Source: Streptococcus sp. LYSM12 (GTDB lineage: Bacteria; Bacillota; Bacilli; Lactobacillales; Streptococcaceae). From it: a stretch of DNA of 33,243 nt. A model generated the notes under the pieces. It ran no database searches and was not told the DNA's origin. It was given only the letters and a program-made list of their open reading frames with translations. The translations under genes were made by a program, and so were the position numbers. The first letter of the stretch is position 1, and each line of letters starts with the position of its first letter. This document shows, piece by piece, positions 1 through 9,368 of the stretch. The DNA is taken from contig NZ_SPOZ01000027.1 in NCBI RefSeq assembly GCF_004569635.1, positions 1 through 33,243 of the forward strand, written 5' to 3'.

Positions 1-25
1 TGAACCGCACCCCAAAAGTTAGACA
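1..25 (+). repeat. IS left terminal inverted repeat
   Basis: Identical over 25 bp to the reverse complement of 1403-1427. Positions 8-23 also pair with 33-48 to form a 16-bp perfect stem with a 9-nt loop immediately upstream of the orfA start. Confidence 0.9.
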
Positions 26-56
26 GAAAAAATCTAACTTTTGGGGTGTTATTTTT

Positions 57-581
57 ATGAAATTGAGTTATGAAGATAAAGTCAACATTTATGAGCTACG
101 GCAGAATGGTGAAACAATTAAGTCTTTGTCAGAACGATTTTGTATGAATCAATCTGGCATCAAATATATGATTCGATTGATTGACAGGTATGGAATAGGC
201 ATTGTCAAGAAGGGGAGGAATACCTATTATCCTCCAGAACTCAAGCAGGAAATGATTGACAAAGTACTTCTTAAGAAACAGTCAAGTCTGTCCGTCTCAC
301 TTGATTATGCTCTACCAAATCAAGGTACTCTTCCAAACTGGATAGCGCAATACAAGAAAAACGGGTATACTATTCTTGAGAAAACAAGAGGGAGGCCACT
401 AAAGATGGGGCGTAAACCAAAGAAGACCTGGGAGGAGATGACGGAGTTGGAGCGACTACAGGAGGAAATTGAGCGTCTTAGAACGGAGAATGTCTATCTA
501 AAAAAGTTGAGAAGGGACGAAGCCAGAGAGCAAGAAAAGCTCAAACAGTTAGAGAGATGGTCGCAGGAGGATTCCGACTAG
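57..581 (+). CDS. IS3-family transposase OrfA (helix-turn-helix subunit)
   Basis: 174 aa. The N-terminal ~100 residues contain two HTH-like segments ([20 protein letters not shown] followed by a second helical pair), as expected for the DNA-binding OrfA of IS150-type elements. Residues ~125-155 form a leucine-zipper-like coiled coil ([21 protein letters not shown] region) used for multimerisation in the family. Near its end is the heptamer A AAA AAG at 500-506, in the correct 0-frame phase for -1 slippage. The -1 frame is open from there into orfB, so a fused OrfAB transposase is probable. It overlaps orfB by 25 nt. The hairpin at 8-48 lies 8 nt before the start codon and may limit translation from read-through transcripts. 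Confidence 0.92.
   Translation: MKLSYEDKVNIYELRQNGETIKSLSERFCMNQSGIKYMIRLIDRYGIGIVKKGRNTYYPPELKQEMIDKVLLKKQSSLSVSLDYALPNQGTLPNWIAQYKKNGYTILEKTRGRPLKMGRKPKKTWEEMTELERLQEEIERLRTENVYLKKLRRDEAREQEKLKQLERWSQEDSD
500..506 (+). promoter_or_regulatory. Probable -1 programmed frameshift site (A AAA AAG)
   Basis: The heptamer A_AAA_AAG lies in the orfA frame (codons 501-503 and 504-506 are AAA AAG). Reading the -1 frame from here to the orfB ATG at 557 meets no stop. IS150-type elements use this signal to make OrfAB. Confidence 0.7.
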
Positions 582-1396
582 ACATACTTCTGAATGTGGC
601 TCAATTAGTTTCTTCTACCTATTACTATCAAGTCAACCAACTGGACAAACCAGATAAAGATAAGGAGTTAAAAGCTGAAATTCAATCCATTTATGATGAA
701 CACAAGGGCAACTATGGCTACCGCAGGATTCATTTAGAACTGCGCAACCGTGGGTATATTATCAACCACAAGAAAGTACAACGATTGATGAAAGAGTTAG
801 GATTAGCCGCTCGTATCCGTAGGCGCAAGACATACAAGTCTTACAAGGGAGATGTGGGCAAGAAAGCTCCTAATCTGATTAACAGAGCTTTCGAGGGAGC
901 TAAGCCTTTTGAGAAGTGCTACACCGATGTGACCGAGTTCGCTCTGCCAAATTGCTCGGAGAAACTCTATCTATCGCCTGTTCTGGATGGCTATAACAGC
1001 GAAATTATTGACTTTACCTTGTCCCGTTCTCCCAACCTCATGCAGGTCAAGTCCATGCTTGAAAAGGTCTTTCCTGAGGAAGCGTATCCAAATACGATTC
1101 TCCATAGTGACCAAGGCTGGCAGTACCAGCATGAAGCCTATCATCATTTTCTTGACAGTAAAAGCATACGTTCCTCCATGTCTCGCAAAGGAAATAGCGC
1201 GGATAACGGCATGATGGAATCCTTCTTTGGTACCTTGAAAACAGAGATGTTTTATGACTTTGAGAAGAATTTCAAGTCTCTGGTTCACTTAGAACAAGCT
1301 ATCACTGAATACATTTTTTACTACAACAACGAACGCATTAAAGCTAAACTAAAAGGACTTAGTCCTGTTCAGTACAGAACTAAATCCTTTCACTAA
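557..1396 (+). CDS. IS3-family transposase OrfB (DDE integrase)
   Basis: 279 aa, a normal length for OrfB. Residues ~45-95 form the HTH_21 domain ([16 protein letters not shown]), followed by an rve integrase core. The three catalytic acidic residues are visible in [17 protein letters not shown] and [12 protein letters not shown], with the usual K after the E, and the tail [13 protein letters not shown] is typical. It is probably made mainly as an OrfAB fusion through the A6G slip site at 500-506. The ATG at 557 could also give free OrfB. No truncation or internal stop is seen. Confidence 0.94.
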   Translation: MVAGGFRLDILLNVAQLVSSTYYYQVNQLDKPDKDKELKAEIQSIYDEHKGNYGYRRIHLELRNRGYIINHKKVQRLMKELGLAARIRRRKTYKSYKGDVGKKAPNLINRAFEGAKPFEKCYTDVTEFALPNCSEKLYLSPVLDGYNSEIIDFTLSRSPNLMQVKSMLEKVFPEEAYPNTILHSDQGWQYQHEAYHHFLDSKSIRSSMSRKGNSADNGMMESFFGTLKTEMFYDFEKNFKSLVHLEQAITEYIFYYNNERIKAKLKGLSPVQYRTKSFH

Positions 1397-1402
1397 TATT
1401 TT

Positions 1403-1427
1403 TGTCTAACTTTTGGGGTGCGGTTCA
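1403..1427 (-). repeat. IS right terminal inverted repeat
   Basis: Perfect 25-bp reverse complement of positions 1-25. It lies 6 bp after the orfB stop and marks the right boundary of the element. Confidence 0.9.
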
Positions 1428-1512
1428 TTTATCCGTTCTTTTTTTATATTCTATGACCTCAAAAGCAAGAGCAAGTTAAGCTGACAAAGTATTTTTGGGT
1501 GTTTGAAAAGTA

Positions 1513-2220
1513 TCAGCGTTTCGCAGTTGAGGTAAAGGTAATTTTGTCGGGGCGATAGCTGATGCTTCCATATTGAAAGGCTTGACCATTATCGAGGTAG
1601 CTGGTGCTTTTAACAACGACCACCATGTCGTAATCTCCTAGATCAAGCCGCTTACGTTCTTTTTCATTAGCATAGCGGAAAGAAATTTCGCGCTGTGAAT
1701 GGCTGATTGTTAGGTTGAGTTCTTGTTCTAGGTAGCGGTAGATTGATCCCTCTGCAATATTGCGGTTGAGATAAGGGACGATTCGACGGTCAAAATAGGA
1801 AATTTCATACTCGACAGATTCTCCATTAATAATACGAGTTCGTCCTACGCGATAAAAATCCACACTATCATCTACATGAAATGTTTCCATTAGGAGAGGT
1901 TCTCCTTGGACGATGTAAAGACTAGACAGCTTGGTTTTGACGTCGTGGGTATGAGGATGGTTTAACTCGCCAACAGTCTTGAGGGTAGATAGAGACTGGG
2001 GTTTGGTTACGGGTGGCTCTAGTACAATGGAGTTCCGTCCCTGTTGTTTGCGGATATAGCCATCTCGCTCCAGAAGCGACAATGCTTTGCGAATAGTATC
2101 TTTTGAGAAATGATAGTGGTGCATTAGGTCATTCTCGCTGAGTAGTTCTTGATTGGCTGGAAATACGCCTGTGATAATCTTTTCTTTTATATCTTCATAA
2201 ACCGTTTGGTACTTACTCAT
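1513..2220 (-). CDS. GntR-family transcriptional regulator, TreR-like (UTRA domain)
   Basis: 235 aa. Residues ~3-70 are a winged HTH of the GntR type (IKEKIITGVFPANQELLSEN, then DTIRKALSLLERDGYIRKQQ). Residues ~90-230 are a UTRA effector domain with strong TreR resemblance (EGSIYRYLEQELNLTIS and DYDMVVVVKS). TreR-type proteins usually sense trehalose-6-phosphate or a related sugar phosphate. I chose the ATG at 2220, with AGGAGG at 2228-2233 seven bases upstream; an in-frame GTG at 2223 is too close to that site. It is transcribed divergently from malQ, so it may control the maltodextrin operon, itself, or both. No trehalose genes are in the window. The family is clear but the effector is inferred. 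Confidence 0.85.
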   Translation of the reverse strand: MSKYQTVYEDIKEKIITGVFPANQELLSENDLMHHYHFSKDTIRKALSLLERDGYIRKQQGRNSIVLEPPVTKPQSLSTLKTVGELNHPHTHDVKTKLSSLYIVQGEPLLMETFHVDDSVDFYRVGRTRIINGESVEYEISYFDRRIVPYLNRNIAEGSIYRYLEQELNLTISHSQREISFRYANEKERKRLDLGDYDMVVVVKSTSYLDNGQAFQYGSISYRPDKITFTSTAKR

Positions 2221-2242
2221 CACATATCCTCCTCTCCCTTTA

Positions 2243-2251
2243 AGTATATCA
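2243..2251 (-). promoter_or_regulatory. Extended -10 promoter of the GntR gene
   Basis: On the minus strand this reads TGATATACT, an extended -10 (TGnTATAcT). No convincing -35 is seen. The palindrome at 2267-2278 lies where RNA polymerase would bind upstream, which fits autoregulation. Confidence 0.5.
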
Positions 2252-2266
2252 TAAAAAGGGCGATAG

Positions 2267-2327
2267 TTATACGTACAAGTATCGAAAAAGGGTTCAAAAT
2301 TACGTAAAGGAACAGACTGTTACGTAA
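2267..2327. promoter_or_regulatory. Candidate GntR operators (three ACGTA palindromes)
   Basis: TTATACGTACAA (2267-2278), TTACGTAA (2300-2307) and TTACGTAA (2320-2327) share an ACGTA core. A fourth, ATACGTAT (2386-2393), abuts the malQ start codon. The first three centres are 31 and 20 bp apart, about three and two helical turns. The location between the divergent regulator and operon suggests regulator binding sites. This is inference from symmetry and position only. Confidence 0.4.
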
Positions 2328-2333
2328 AAGTTA

Positions 2334-2362
2334 TTGACAAAAGCAAACGTTTGCGTTAGAAT
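2334..2362 (+). promoter_or_regulatory. malQ operon promoter with MalR-like operator in the spacer
   Basis: TTGACA (2334-2339), 17-bp spacer, TAGAAT (2357-2362). The spacer contains the perfect 12-bp palindrome GCAAACGTTTGC (2343-2354), which closely resembles the streptococcal MalR (LacI family) operator core and is also cre-like. A repressor bound here would block RNA polymerase directly. Confidence 0.75.
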
Positions 2363-2393
2363 GAAAAAGTAAGGAAAAGAAAGGAATACGTAT

Positions 2394-3902
2394 ATGACAA
2401 ATCGTACAAGCGGTGTTTTGATGCACATTACTTCCTTACCAGGGAAATTCGGCATTGGAACATTTGGGAAAGAAGCCTATGACTTTGTGGATTTCCTGGT
2501 AGAAACAAAGCAAACCTACTGGCAAATCCTTCCCTTGACAACGACTAGCTATGGGGATTCACCCTATCAATCCTTTTCTGCTATTGCAGGAAATACCAAT
2601 TTCATCGATTTTGAGCTATTGGTTGAAGCTGGTTGCTTGCAAGTCAAAGACTATGAGAAAGTCAACTTTGGAGAAGATCCAGAAGTGATTGACTATGCTC
2701 AGTTATTTACCACACGCCGTCCGATTTTGGAAATGGCAGTAAAAGGCTTTTTAGCCCAAGACAAGCAGATTGCAGCATTTAAAGAATTTGAAAAGGCCAA
2801 TTCATCATGGTTGAATGACTATGCCGAATTTATGGCTATTAAAGAACATTTTGACAACAAGGCGCTTCAAGAGTGGGAGGACAAGAAAGTCGTTGCCCGC
2901 AATGAAGAAACGCTTGAAAGATATCGTCAGGAGTTGGCAGAGCAAATTGATTATTTCAAGGTAACTCAATACTTCTTCTTCAGTCAATGGAAAGAATTGA
3001 AAGCCTATGCTAATCGCAGACATATCAAGATTATCGGAGATATGCCGATTTATGTTTCTGCAGATAGTGTAGAAGCGTGGACCAAGCCCCATCTCTTTAA
3101 GCTAGATAGTGCACGTAATCCTCTCTATGTAGCGGGGGTTCCTGCGGATAATTTTAGTGTAGATGGTCAGCTCTGGGGCAATCCGCTTTATGACTGGGAG
3201 CAGCATGAAAAGACAGGCTTTAGCTGGTGGCTTTACCGCATTCATGAAAGTTTCAAACTCTATGATGTCTTGCGGATTGACCATTTCAAAGGCTTCTCTG
3301 ATTTCTGGCAGGTGGCAGGAGATGCTACAGTGGCCAAGGTCGGTACATGGGAACCAGGTCCAGGCTACAGTCTTTTTAAGGTGGTCAAGGAAGCCTTAGG
3401 AGATCTTCCTATTATCGCTGAAGATCTGGGAAATATCGATGCCAAAGCAAGGAAGCTTTTGAATGACTGCGGATATCCAGGTATGAAAATCTTGCAGTTT
3501 GGTTTGGAAGATGTCAGTGGTAAGAGTATTGACAGTCCACACCGTTGTATTCCAAACTCAGTTTCTTATACAGGAACGCATGATAATGATGTGATCAATG
3601 GTTGGTATAATACTTTGACAGCAGAACAACAGGAATATGTTGATGATTATAGCAACCGTAAACCGATTGAGCCAGTCACTCAAGCCATGCTCCGTGTCTT
3701 ATTTGCGACTGTCAGTGATACGGTGATTGCAACTATGCAGGATATTTTAGATTTACCAGGCTCATCGCGCATGAACATGCCGTCTACTATCGGTGGCAAC
3801 TGGAAATGGCGTATGAAAGCAGAAGATTTAACCCAAGAGAAGAAGGACTTCTTAGTAAAAATTACTACATTATATCAACGAGGAAATGAACAAAATGACT
3901 AA
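2394..3902 (+). CDS. malQ: 4-alpha-glucanotransferase (amylomaltase)
   Basis: 502 aa, the full length for a GH77 amylomaltase. It transfers alpha-1,4-glucan segments between maltodextrins in the cytoplasm, releasing glucose and making longer chains for the phosphorylase. The N-terminus [15 protein letters not shown] is typical. The catalytic residues are seen as Asp296 ([10 protein letters not shown], nucleophile), Glu343 (IIAEDLG, acid/base) and Asp397 (YTGTHDND). It is the first gene of a four-gene operon and its 3' end overlaps the start of glgP. The start is supported by AAAGGAA upstream and by the N-terminal alignment to the family. Expression is probably controlled by the palindrome in its promoter spacer. 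Confidence 0.96.
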   Translation: MTNRTSGVLMHITSLPGKFGIGTFGKEAYDFVDFLVETKQTYWQILPLTTTSYGDSPYQSFSAIAGNTNFIDFELLVEAGCLQVKDYEKVNFGEDPEVIDYAQLFTTRRPILEMAVKGFLAQDKQIAAFKEFEKANSSWLNDYAEFMAIKEHFDNKALQEWEDKKVVARNEETLERYRQELAEQIDYFKVTQYFFFSQWKELKAYANRRHIKIIGDMPIYVSADSVEAWTKPHLFKLDSARNPLYVAGVPADNFSVDGQLWGNPLYDWEQHEKTGFSWWLYRIHESFKLYDVLRIDHFKGFSDFWQVAGDATVAKVGTWEPGPGYSLFKVVKEALGDLPIIAEDLGNIDAKARKLLNDCGYPGMKILQFGLEDVSGKSIDSPHRCIPNSVSYTGTHDNDVINGWYNTLTAEQQEYVDDYSNRKPIEPVTQAMLRVLFATVSDTVIATMQDILDLPGSSRMNMPSTIGGNWKWRMKAEDLTQEKKDFLVKITTLYQRGNEQND

Positions 3903-6159
3903 TTTTACAACATTTGCAGAGACAAAAACAGCCAAGAAACTAACCGACTTGACCAACGAGGAAATCTATTTTCAATTACTAAGCTATGTTAAAGAAGCAG
4001 CAGCGACCAAACCAAAGAACACAGGAAAACGGAAAGTTTACTATATCTCAGCAGAGTTCCTTATTGGAAAACTCTTGTCTAATAACTTGATTAACTTAGG
4101 TGTTTATAAGGACATTCAGGCAGAACTTGCTGCAGCAGGGAAATCACTCAGCCAAGTAGAGGATGTGGAACCAGAACCATCTCTTGGAAATGGTGGACTT
4201 GGTCGTTTAGCCTCTTGCTTTGTAGACTCAATGTCAACACTTGGGATTAACGGAGAAGGAGTTGGTCTCAACTACCACTGTGGTCTTTTCAAGCAAGTAT
4301 TTGACAAGAACGAACAGGAAGCAGAGCCGAACTTTTGGATTGAAGATCAATCTTGGCTGATTCCAACGGATATTAGCTATGAAGTACCGTTTAAAGATTT
4401 TACTCTGACGTCTAAATTGGATCGTCTAGACATCTTGGGCTACAAGAAAGATACGAAAAACTACCTCAACTTGTTTGATATTGAGCGTGTCAACTATGAC
4501 TTAATCCAAGACGGTATTACCTTTGATAAGACAGAAATAAAGGAAAACCTGACCCTCTTCCTTTACCCAGATGATTCGGATAAAAATGGGGAATTGCTCC
4601 GTATCTACCAACAGTATTTCATGGTATCCAATGCTGCGCAGCTCTTGATTGATGAAGCGCTTGAACGCGGCAGCAACCTCCATGATTTGGCAGAGTATGC
4701 CTATGTACAAATTAACGATACCCACCCATCAATGGTGATTCCAGAATTGATTCGTCTTCTAACAGAAAAACATGGCTTGGACTTTGCAGAAGCTGTTGAA
4801 ATTGTCCGCAATATGACGGGTTACACCAATCATACCATTTTAGCAGAAGCCTTGGAAAAATGGCCGCTTGCTTTCTTAGAAGAAGTCGTACCACACTTGG
4901 TTGCTATTATCAAGGAATTGGATGCTATGGTGCGTGCTACGTATCAAGATCCTGCAGTGCAAATGATTGATGAAACAGGGCGTGTTCACATGGCCCACAT
5001 GGATATCCACTTCTCTAACTCAGTCAATGGGGTTGCAGCTCTTCATACGGAAATTCTGAAAAATTCTGAATTAAAGGTTTTCTATGATCTCTACCCAGAA
5101 AAGTTCAACAATAAGACAAACGGAATTACGTTCCGTCGTTGGTTAGAATTTGCCAACCAAGATTTGGCAGACTATATCAAGGAATTAATCGGAGATGGCT
5201 ACCTTGAAAATGCAACAGAGCTTGAAAACTTATTGGACTATGCAGATGATAAAGCTGTCCATGCCAAACTAGCCGAGATTAAATTACAAAATAAACGAGC
5301 TCTAAAACGCTACCTCAAAGACAATAAGGGTATTGACTTGGATGAAAACTCTATTATCGATACACAAATTAAGCGCTTCCATGAGTACAAACGCCAGCAG
5401 ATGAATGCCCTTTATGTGATTCATAAATATTTGGAAATCAAAAATGGTAATCTACCAAAACGCAAAATTACAGTTATCTTTGGTGGGAAAGCTGCGCCAG
5501 CCTATATCATCGCACAAGACATTATCCACCTCATTCTTTGCCTATCAGAATTGATTAACAATGATCCAGAAGTCAGCCCATACCTCAATGTGCATTTGGT
5601 GGAAAATTACAATGTTACTGTCGCTGAAAAATTGATTCCTGCAACCGATATTTCAGAGCAAATTTCTCTTGCTTCAAAAGAAGCATCTGGTACAGGAAAT
5701 ATGAAATTTATGTTGAACGGAGCGTTGACATTAGGAACGATGGACGGTGCCAATGTAGAGATTGCAGAGCTTGCAGGTAGCGAAAATATTTATACATTCG
5801 GTAAGGATTCAGATACGATTATTGACTTGTATGCGACTGCTGGTTATGTATCACGTGAATACTATGCAAACGATGAAGACATTAAGCGCGCGGTTGATTT
5901 TATCGTGAGCGAGGACTTGGTGCGTTTGGGTAATAGCGAACGTTTAGAGCGCCTGTATCAAGAACTCTTGAACAAGGACTGGTTCATGACCTTGATTGAC
6001 TTGAAAGAGTACATCGCCATGAAAGAACAGGTCTTCTCAGATTACGAAGATCAAGATACTTGGAACAAGAAAGTGATTCACAATATCGCAAAAGCTGGTT
6101 TCTTCTCATCAGACCGCACGATTGAGCAATATAATCAAGATATTTGGCATAGTTACTAG
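3895..6159 (+). CDS. glgP: Glycogen/maltodextrin phosphorylase
   Basis: 754 aa, a GT35 phosphorylase (often named malP in streptococcal maltose operons). It uses phosphate to release glucose-1-phosphate from maltodextrins. The N-terminus holds [14 protein letters not shown] and [17 protein letters not shown]; the pyridoxal-phosphate lysine is Lys604 in [21 protein letters not shown] prefer the ATG at 3895 (GAGG about 11 nt upstream) to the in-frame ATG at 3886, which would sit 2 nt from the same GAGG. The start overlaps the malQ stop, implying translational coupling. malP is an equally good symbol. Confidence 0.95.
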   Translation: MTNFTTFAETKTAKKLTDLTNEEIYFQLLSYVKEAAATKPKNTGKRKVYYISAEFLIGKLLSNNLINLGVYKDIQAELAAAGKSLSQVEDVEPEPSLGNGGLGRLASCFVDSMSTLGINGEGVGLNYHCGLFKQVFDKNEQEAEPNFWIEDQSWLIPTDISYEVPFKDFTLTSKLDRLDILGYKKDTKNYLNLFDIERVNYDLIQDGITFDKTEIKENLTLFLYPDDSDKNGELLRIYQQYFMVSNAAQLLIDEALERGSNLHDLAEYAYVQINDTHPSMVIPELIRLLTEKHGLDFAEAVEIVRNMTGYTNHTILAEALEKWPLAFLEEVVPHLVAIIKELDAMVRATYQDPAVQMIDETGRVHMAHMDIHFSNSVNGVAALHTEILKNSELKVFYDLYPEKFNNKTNGITFRRWLEFANQDLADYIKELIGDGYLENATELENLLDYADDKAVHAKLAEIKLQNKRALKRYLKDNKGIDLDENSIIDTQIKRFHEYKRQQMNALYVIHKYLEIKNGNLPKRKITVIFGGKAAPAYIIAQDIIHLILCLSELINNDPEVSPYLNVHLVENYNVTVAEKLIPATDISEQISLASKEASGTGNMKFMLNGALTLGTMDGANVEIAELAGSENIYTFGKDSDTIIDLYATAGYVSREYYANDEDIKRAVDFIVSEDLVRLGNSERLERLYQELLNKDWFMTLIDLKEYIAMKEQVFSDYEDQDTWNKKVIHNIAKAGFFSSDRTIEQYNQDIWHSY

Positions 6160-6177
6160 TCGTTGGGAGAAAGTGAC

Positions 6178-6969
6178 ATGAAGTTACTAACGCTCAATGT
6201 TCACGCCTGGTTGGAGGAGAATCAGGTGGAGAAAATGGATATTTTGGCTCGGACGATTGCTGAAAAGCAGTATGATGTGGTGGCTCTTCAAGAGGTCAAT
6301 CAGTTGATGACGGCACATCCAGTAACAAAGGATTTAAAAGAAGATAACTATGGTCTGCTTCTGGTGGAGAAAGTCAATCAAGTGAGTAAGAGCCAATACT
6401 CCTTGTTTTGGAGCAATTCGCATATTGGCTATGATAAGTATGATGAGGGGATTGCCTTTCTCACCAAGTTACCCGTTTATGATGTAGATTCGTTCTACTG
6501 TACGAAACTTCAGACGGTGCAATCAATCTTATCTCGTAAGATTGTTGGCATCACGGTTGCTTATGAGGGACAGCTTATCGATTGCTATTCCTGTCATATG
6601 AACCTCCCAGATTGTCAAGAAGAAGATGTAATTGAAAATCTCCGAGTAGTTGTGGAGCGTTCCAGTCATTCCCGCTTGAAGATTTTAATGGGGGATTTTA
6701 ATACGGACGCTATCTCTGCCCCAGCTGATTATGAGGCGATTAAGGGAGTGGGCTTACTAGACACCTATGAACTGGCTCAGGAGAAAGATGCAGGGATTAC
6801 CGTATCAAAAGCCATCGATGGCTGGAACTCTCATAATGCTCAAAAAAGAATTGACTATATCTTTGTAAACCAGCAGTGTGAGGTCCTCTCCAGTCAGGTT
6901 ATCTTTAATGGGAAAAACCAAGCGGTTGTTTCAGACCATTTTGGTCTTGAAGTGCATGTAAAATGTTAG
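6178..6969 (+). CDS. Endonuclease/exonuclease/phosphatase-family protein
   Basis: 263 aa with no signal peptide, so cytoplasmic. The metal-dependent EEP fold is complete: Asn7 (LTLNVHAW), Glu39 (ALQEVNQ), His140, Asp173/Asn175 (MGDFNTD), Asp226 (RIDYIFV) and Asp253-His254 (VSDHFG). EEP enzymes cleave phosphodiesters or phosphomonoesters of DNA, RNA, lipids or sugars, so the substrate is unknown. It lies 18 bp after glgP and 10 bp before the PTS gene, clearly inside the maltodextrin operon. I chose the ATG at 6178 with GGGAGA 8 nt upstream; the in-frame TTG at 6163 lacks a good site. A role in sugar-phosphate metabolism is a guess from context. Confidence 0.85.
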   Translation: MKLLTLNVHAWLEENQVEKMDILARTIAEKQYDVVALQEVNQLMTAHPVTKDLKEDNYGLLLVEKVNQVSKSQYSLFWSNSHIGYDKYDEGIAFLTKLPVYDVDSFYCTKLQTVQSILSRKIVGITVAYEGQLIDCYSCHMNLPDCQEEDVIENLRVVVERSSHSRLKILMGDFNTDAISAPADYEAIKGVGLLDTYELAQEKDAGITVSKAIDGWNSHNAQKRIDYIFVNQQCEVLSSQVIFNGKNQAVVSDHFGLEVHVKC

Positions 6970-6979
6970 GAGAATAGAG

Positions 6980-9151
6980 ATGAAAAAATTTCTCAGTTTT
7001 GAATTTTGGCAAAAATTCGGAAAATGTTTGATGGTTGTGATTGCCGTTATGCCTGCTGCAGGTTTAATGGTCAGTATCGGTAATTCCCTACCCTTGTTGA
7101 GTGCAGATTCTGAACTCTTGGCTCGCATTGGCAATATCATTGCTCAAATCGGTTGGGGTATCATCGGGAATCTTCACCTCTTGTTCGCACTAGCTATCGG
7201 TGGTAGCTGGGCGAAAGAGCGTGCGGGAGGAGCTTTCTCGGCAGGTCTTGCCTTTATCCTCATCAATTTGATTACAGGAAATTTCTTTGGTGTTACTGTC
7301 GCTATGTTATCAGATGTAGATGCACATGTTTCTACTGTTTTTGGGACACAGATTCCTGTTGCCAACTACTTTGTCAATGTCCTTGGGCAACCAGCCCTTA
7401 ACATGGGAGTCTTTGTTGGAATTATTGCTGGTTTTGTTGGGGCGACAGCATTCAATAAATACTACAACTACCGCAAATTACCTGATGCCTTGACTTTTTT
7501 CAATGGAAAACGTTTCGTACCGTTTGTCGTCATCTATCGTTCCGTCTTGGTTGCTCTTATCTTAGCTATCTTCTGGCCTATTGTCCAAACAGGGATCAAT
7601 AGCTTTGGTAAATGGATTGCCAATTCACAAGATACGGCACCAGTCCTTGCACCATTTATCTATGGGACCTTGGAGAGGCTCTTGTTGCCGTTTGGCTTAC
7701 ATCATATGTTGACCATTCCAATGAACTACACTTCACTTGGTGGAACCTATGAGATCATGACAGGGGTTCAATCGGGTCAACAAGTATTTGGACAAGATCC
7801 ATTGTGGCTGGCCTGGATTACAGATTTGATTAACCTCAAAGGGGCAGGAGAAACTAGTCAGTATAATGCTTTACTAGCAACTGTCACACCAGCTCGTTTT
7901 AAAGTTGGACAGATGATTGGTTCAACCGGTATCCTCATGGGCTTGACCCTTGCCATGTACCGCAATGTGGATCCTGATAAGAAGAAAAAATACAAAGGAA
8001 TGTTTGTGTCGTCTGCTCTTGCGGTCTTTCTGACAGGAGTGACTGAGCCGATTGAATACATGTTCATGTTTGCCGCTATGCCCCTTTATGCAGTCTATGC
8101 GATTATTCAAGGAGCAGCCTTTGCCATGGCTGACATCGTCAGTCTGCGCGTGCACTCATTCGGAAATATCGAATTTTTGACACGTACCCCAATGGCCTTG
8201 AAAGCTGGTATTGGACTTGATGTAGTTAATTTTATTTGGGTATCTGCCCTCTTTGCAGTTCTGATGTATTTCGTCGCAGACTTTATGATTAAGAAGATGA
8301 ATCTTGCAACAGCAGGTCGCAATGGAAACTATGATACGGAAACAGTAGAGGATACTCCTATTTCTGGAGATGCCGGTGTTGCAGATGGCAATTCTCAAAT
8401 TGTACAGATTATCAACCTTTTAGGCGGTCGCGATAATATCACGGATGTTGATGCTTGTATGACCCGTTTGCGCGTCACTGTCAAGGATATTGAAAAAGTC
8501 GGTGAAGAGGCTACTTGGAAGCAAGCAGGAGCAATGGGATTGATTACCAAGGGCTCAGGGGTGCAGGCAGTCTATGGACCAAAAGCCGATGTCTTGAAAT
8601 CGGATATTCAAGACTTGCTTGATTCTGGACTTGACATTCCTAAAACTAGTGTAGATACTAGCGGAGAAGCAGCTATAGAAAGCCAATTTAAAGGCATTAC
8701 AGCAGAAGTGCATTCTGTCGCAGACGGTCATGCAAGGGCGATTACTGAAGTGAGTGATCCTGTCTTTGCACAAAAAATGATGGGAGATGGCTATGCAGTT
8801 GAGCCTGCAACTGGTAATGTCTACGCACCAGTTTCTGGTCTTGTCACGAGCGTCTTTCCCACCAAGCATGCAGTAGGACTCTTGACAGATAGTGGTTTGG
8901 AAGTCTTGGTTCACGTTGGTTTGGATACTGTCGCCCTAAACGGAGTACCATTTTCTATCAAGGTATCAGATGGACAACGTGTAGAGGCAGGGGACTTGCT
9001 CCTTGTTGCAGATCTTGAGGCTATCAAATCAGCAGATCGAGAAACAACGATTGTCGTTGCTTTCACCAATACTGCCGAAATTAAGGCTGTTCACTTACAA
9101 AATCTTGGAACTGTCAGCAAAGATACTGTCCTCGCCCAGGTAGAATTGTAA
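6980..9151 (+). CDS. PTS EIICBA permease, glucose/maltose type
   Basis: 723 aa. Residues ~1-430 are the membrane EIIC domain (SFEFWQKFGKCLMVVIAVMP, GGSWAKERAGGAFSAGLAF, FGLHHMLTIPMNYTS, TGVTEPIEYMFMF). Residues ~470-550 are EIIB with the phosphorylated Cys493 (DACMTRLRVTV). Residues ~590-723 are EIIA with His645 (VLVHVGLDTVALNG). It imports and phosphorylates a glucoside. It resembles the PtsG/MalT group of streptococci, and its place as the last gene of a malQ-glgP operon favours maltose. AGGAG lies 8 nt before the ATG, and a strong terminator follows at 9192. The substrate is inferred from context. Confidence 0.9.
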   Translation: MKKFLSFEFWQKFGKCLMVVIAVMPAAGLMVSIGNSLPLLSADSELLARIGNIIAQIGWGIIGNLHLLFALAIGGSWAKERAGGAFSAGLAFILINLITGNFFGVTVAMLSDVDAHVSTVFGTQIPVANYFVNVLGQPALNMGVFVGIIAGFVGATAFNKYYNYRKLPDALTFFNGKRFVPFVVIYRSVLVALILAIFWPIVQTGINSFGKWIANSQDTAPVLAPFIYGTLERLLLPFGLHHMLTIPMNYTSLGGTYEIMTGVQSGQQVFGQDPLWLAWITDLINLKGAGETSQYNALLATVTPARFKVGQMIGSTGILMGLTLAMYRNVDPDKKKKYKGMFVSSALAVFLTGVTEPIEYMFMFAAMPLYAVYAIIQGAAFAMADIVSLRVHSFGNIEFLTRTPMALKAGIGLDVVNFIWVSALFAVLMYFVADFMIKKMNLATAGRNGNYDTETVEDTPISGDAGVADGNSQIVQIINLLGGRDNITDVDACMTRLRVTVKDIEKVGEEATWKQAGAMGLITKGSGVQAVYGPKADVLKSDIQDLLDSGLDIPKTSVDTSGEAAIESQFKGITAEVHSVADGHARAITEVSDPVFAQKMMGDGYAVEPATGNVYAPVSGLVTSVFPTKHAVGLLTDSGLEVLVHVGLDTVALNGVPFSIKVSDGQRVEAGDLLLVADLEAIKSADRETTIVVAFTNTAEIKAVHLQNLGTVSKDTVLAQVEL

Positions 9152-9191
9152 TCTTTTGTAAAAAACAACAGTATACGTTATGTATATGTCG

Positions 9192-9216
9192 AAAACAGCC
9201 CGTTGGGCTGTTTTTT
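9192..9216 (+). terminator. Rho-independent terminator of the malQ operon
   Basis: 10-bp stem AAAACAGCCC/GGGCTGTTTT with a GTT loop, running into a T tract (9211-9216), 40 nt after the PTS stop. Confidence 0.9.
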
Positions 9217-9368
9217 CACAAACTTTTCAGACCAATGTCTTGTATTTTTTTAAAAATTATGATAGTATAAAATAAATGTATCGATTTGGAAAAAATCTCT
9301 GTTTATAGGGGAAATAGGTGCTAACATAATCACAAGATATAGATAAAGTGGCATATAAAAGAGGGCTT

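Larger units (their letters stand above)
1..1427 (+). mobile_element. IS3-family (IS150-type) insertion sequence, complete
   Basis: A 1427-bp element bounded by 25-bp perfect terminal inverted repeats (1-25 and 1403-1427), with ends TG...CA. It contains overlapping orfA and orfB in the 0 and -1 frames, as is usual for IS3-family elements. All catalytic motifs are present in orfB, so the copy looks capable of transposition. The window starts exactly at the left end, so a target-site duplication cannot be checked. It sits just downstream of the GntR regulator gene. I do not assign a specific IS name. Confidence 0.93.

Noticed and set aside
971..1288. Minus-strand ORF of 105 codons inside the transposase gene.
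   Set aside because: A shadow of orfB; the DDE motifs are on the other strand.
1428..1512. Possible IS target-site duplication at the right end.
   Set aside because: The left flank is outside the window, so no duplication can be tested.
8555..8914. Minus-strand ORF of 119 codons inside the PTS gene.
   Set aside because: It lies within the EIIB/EIIA coding region and has no start signals or family likeness.
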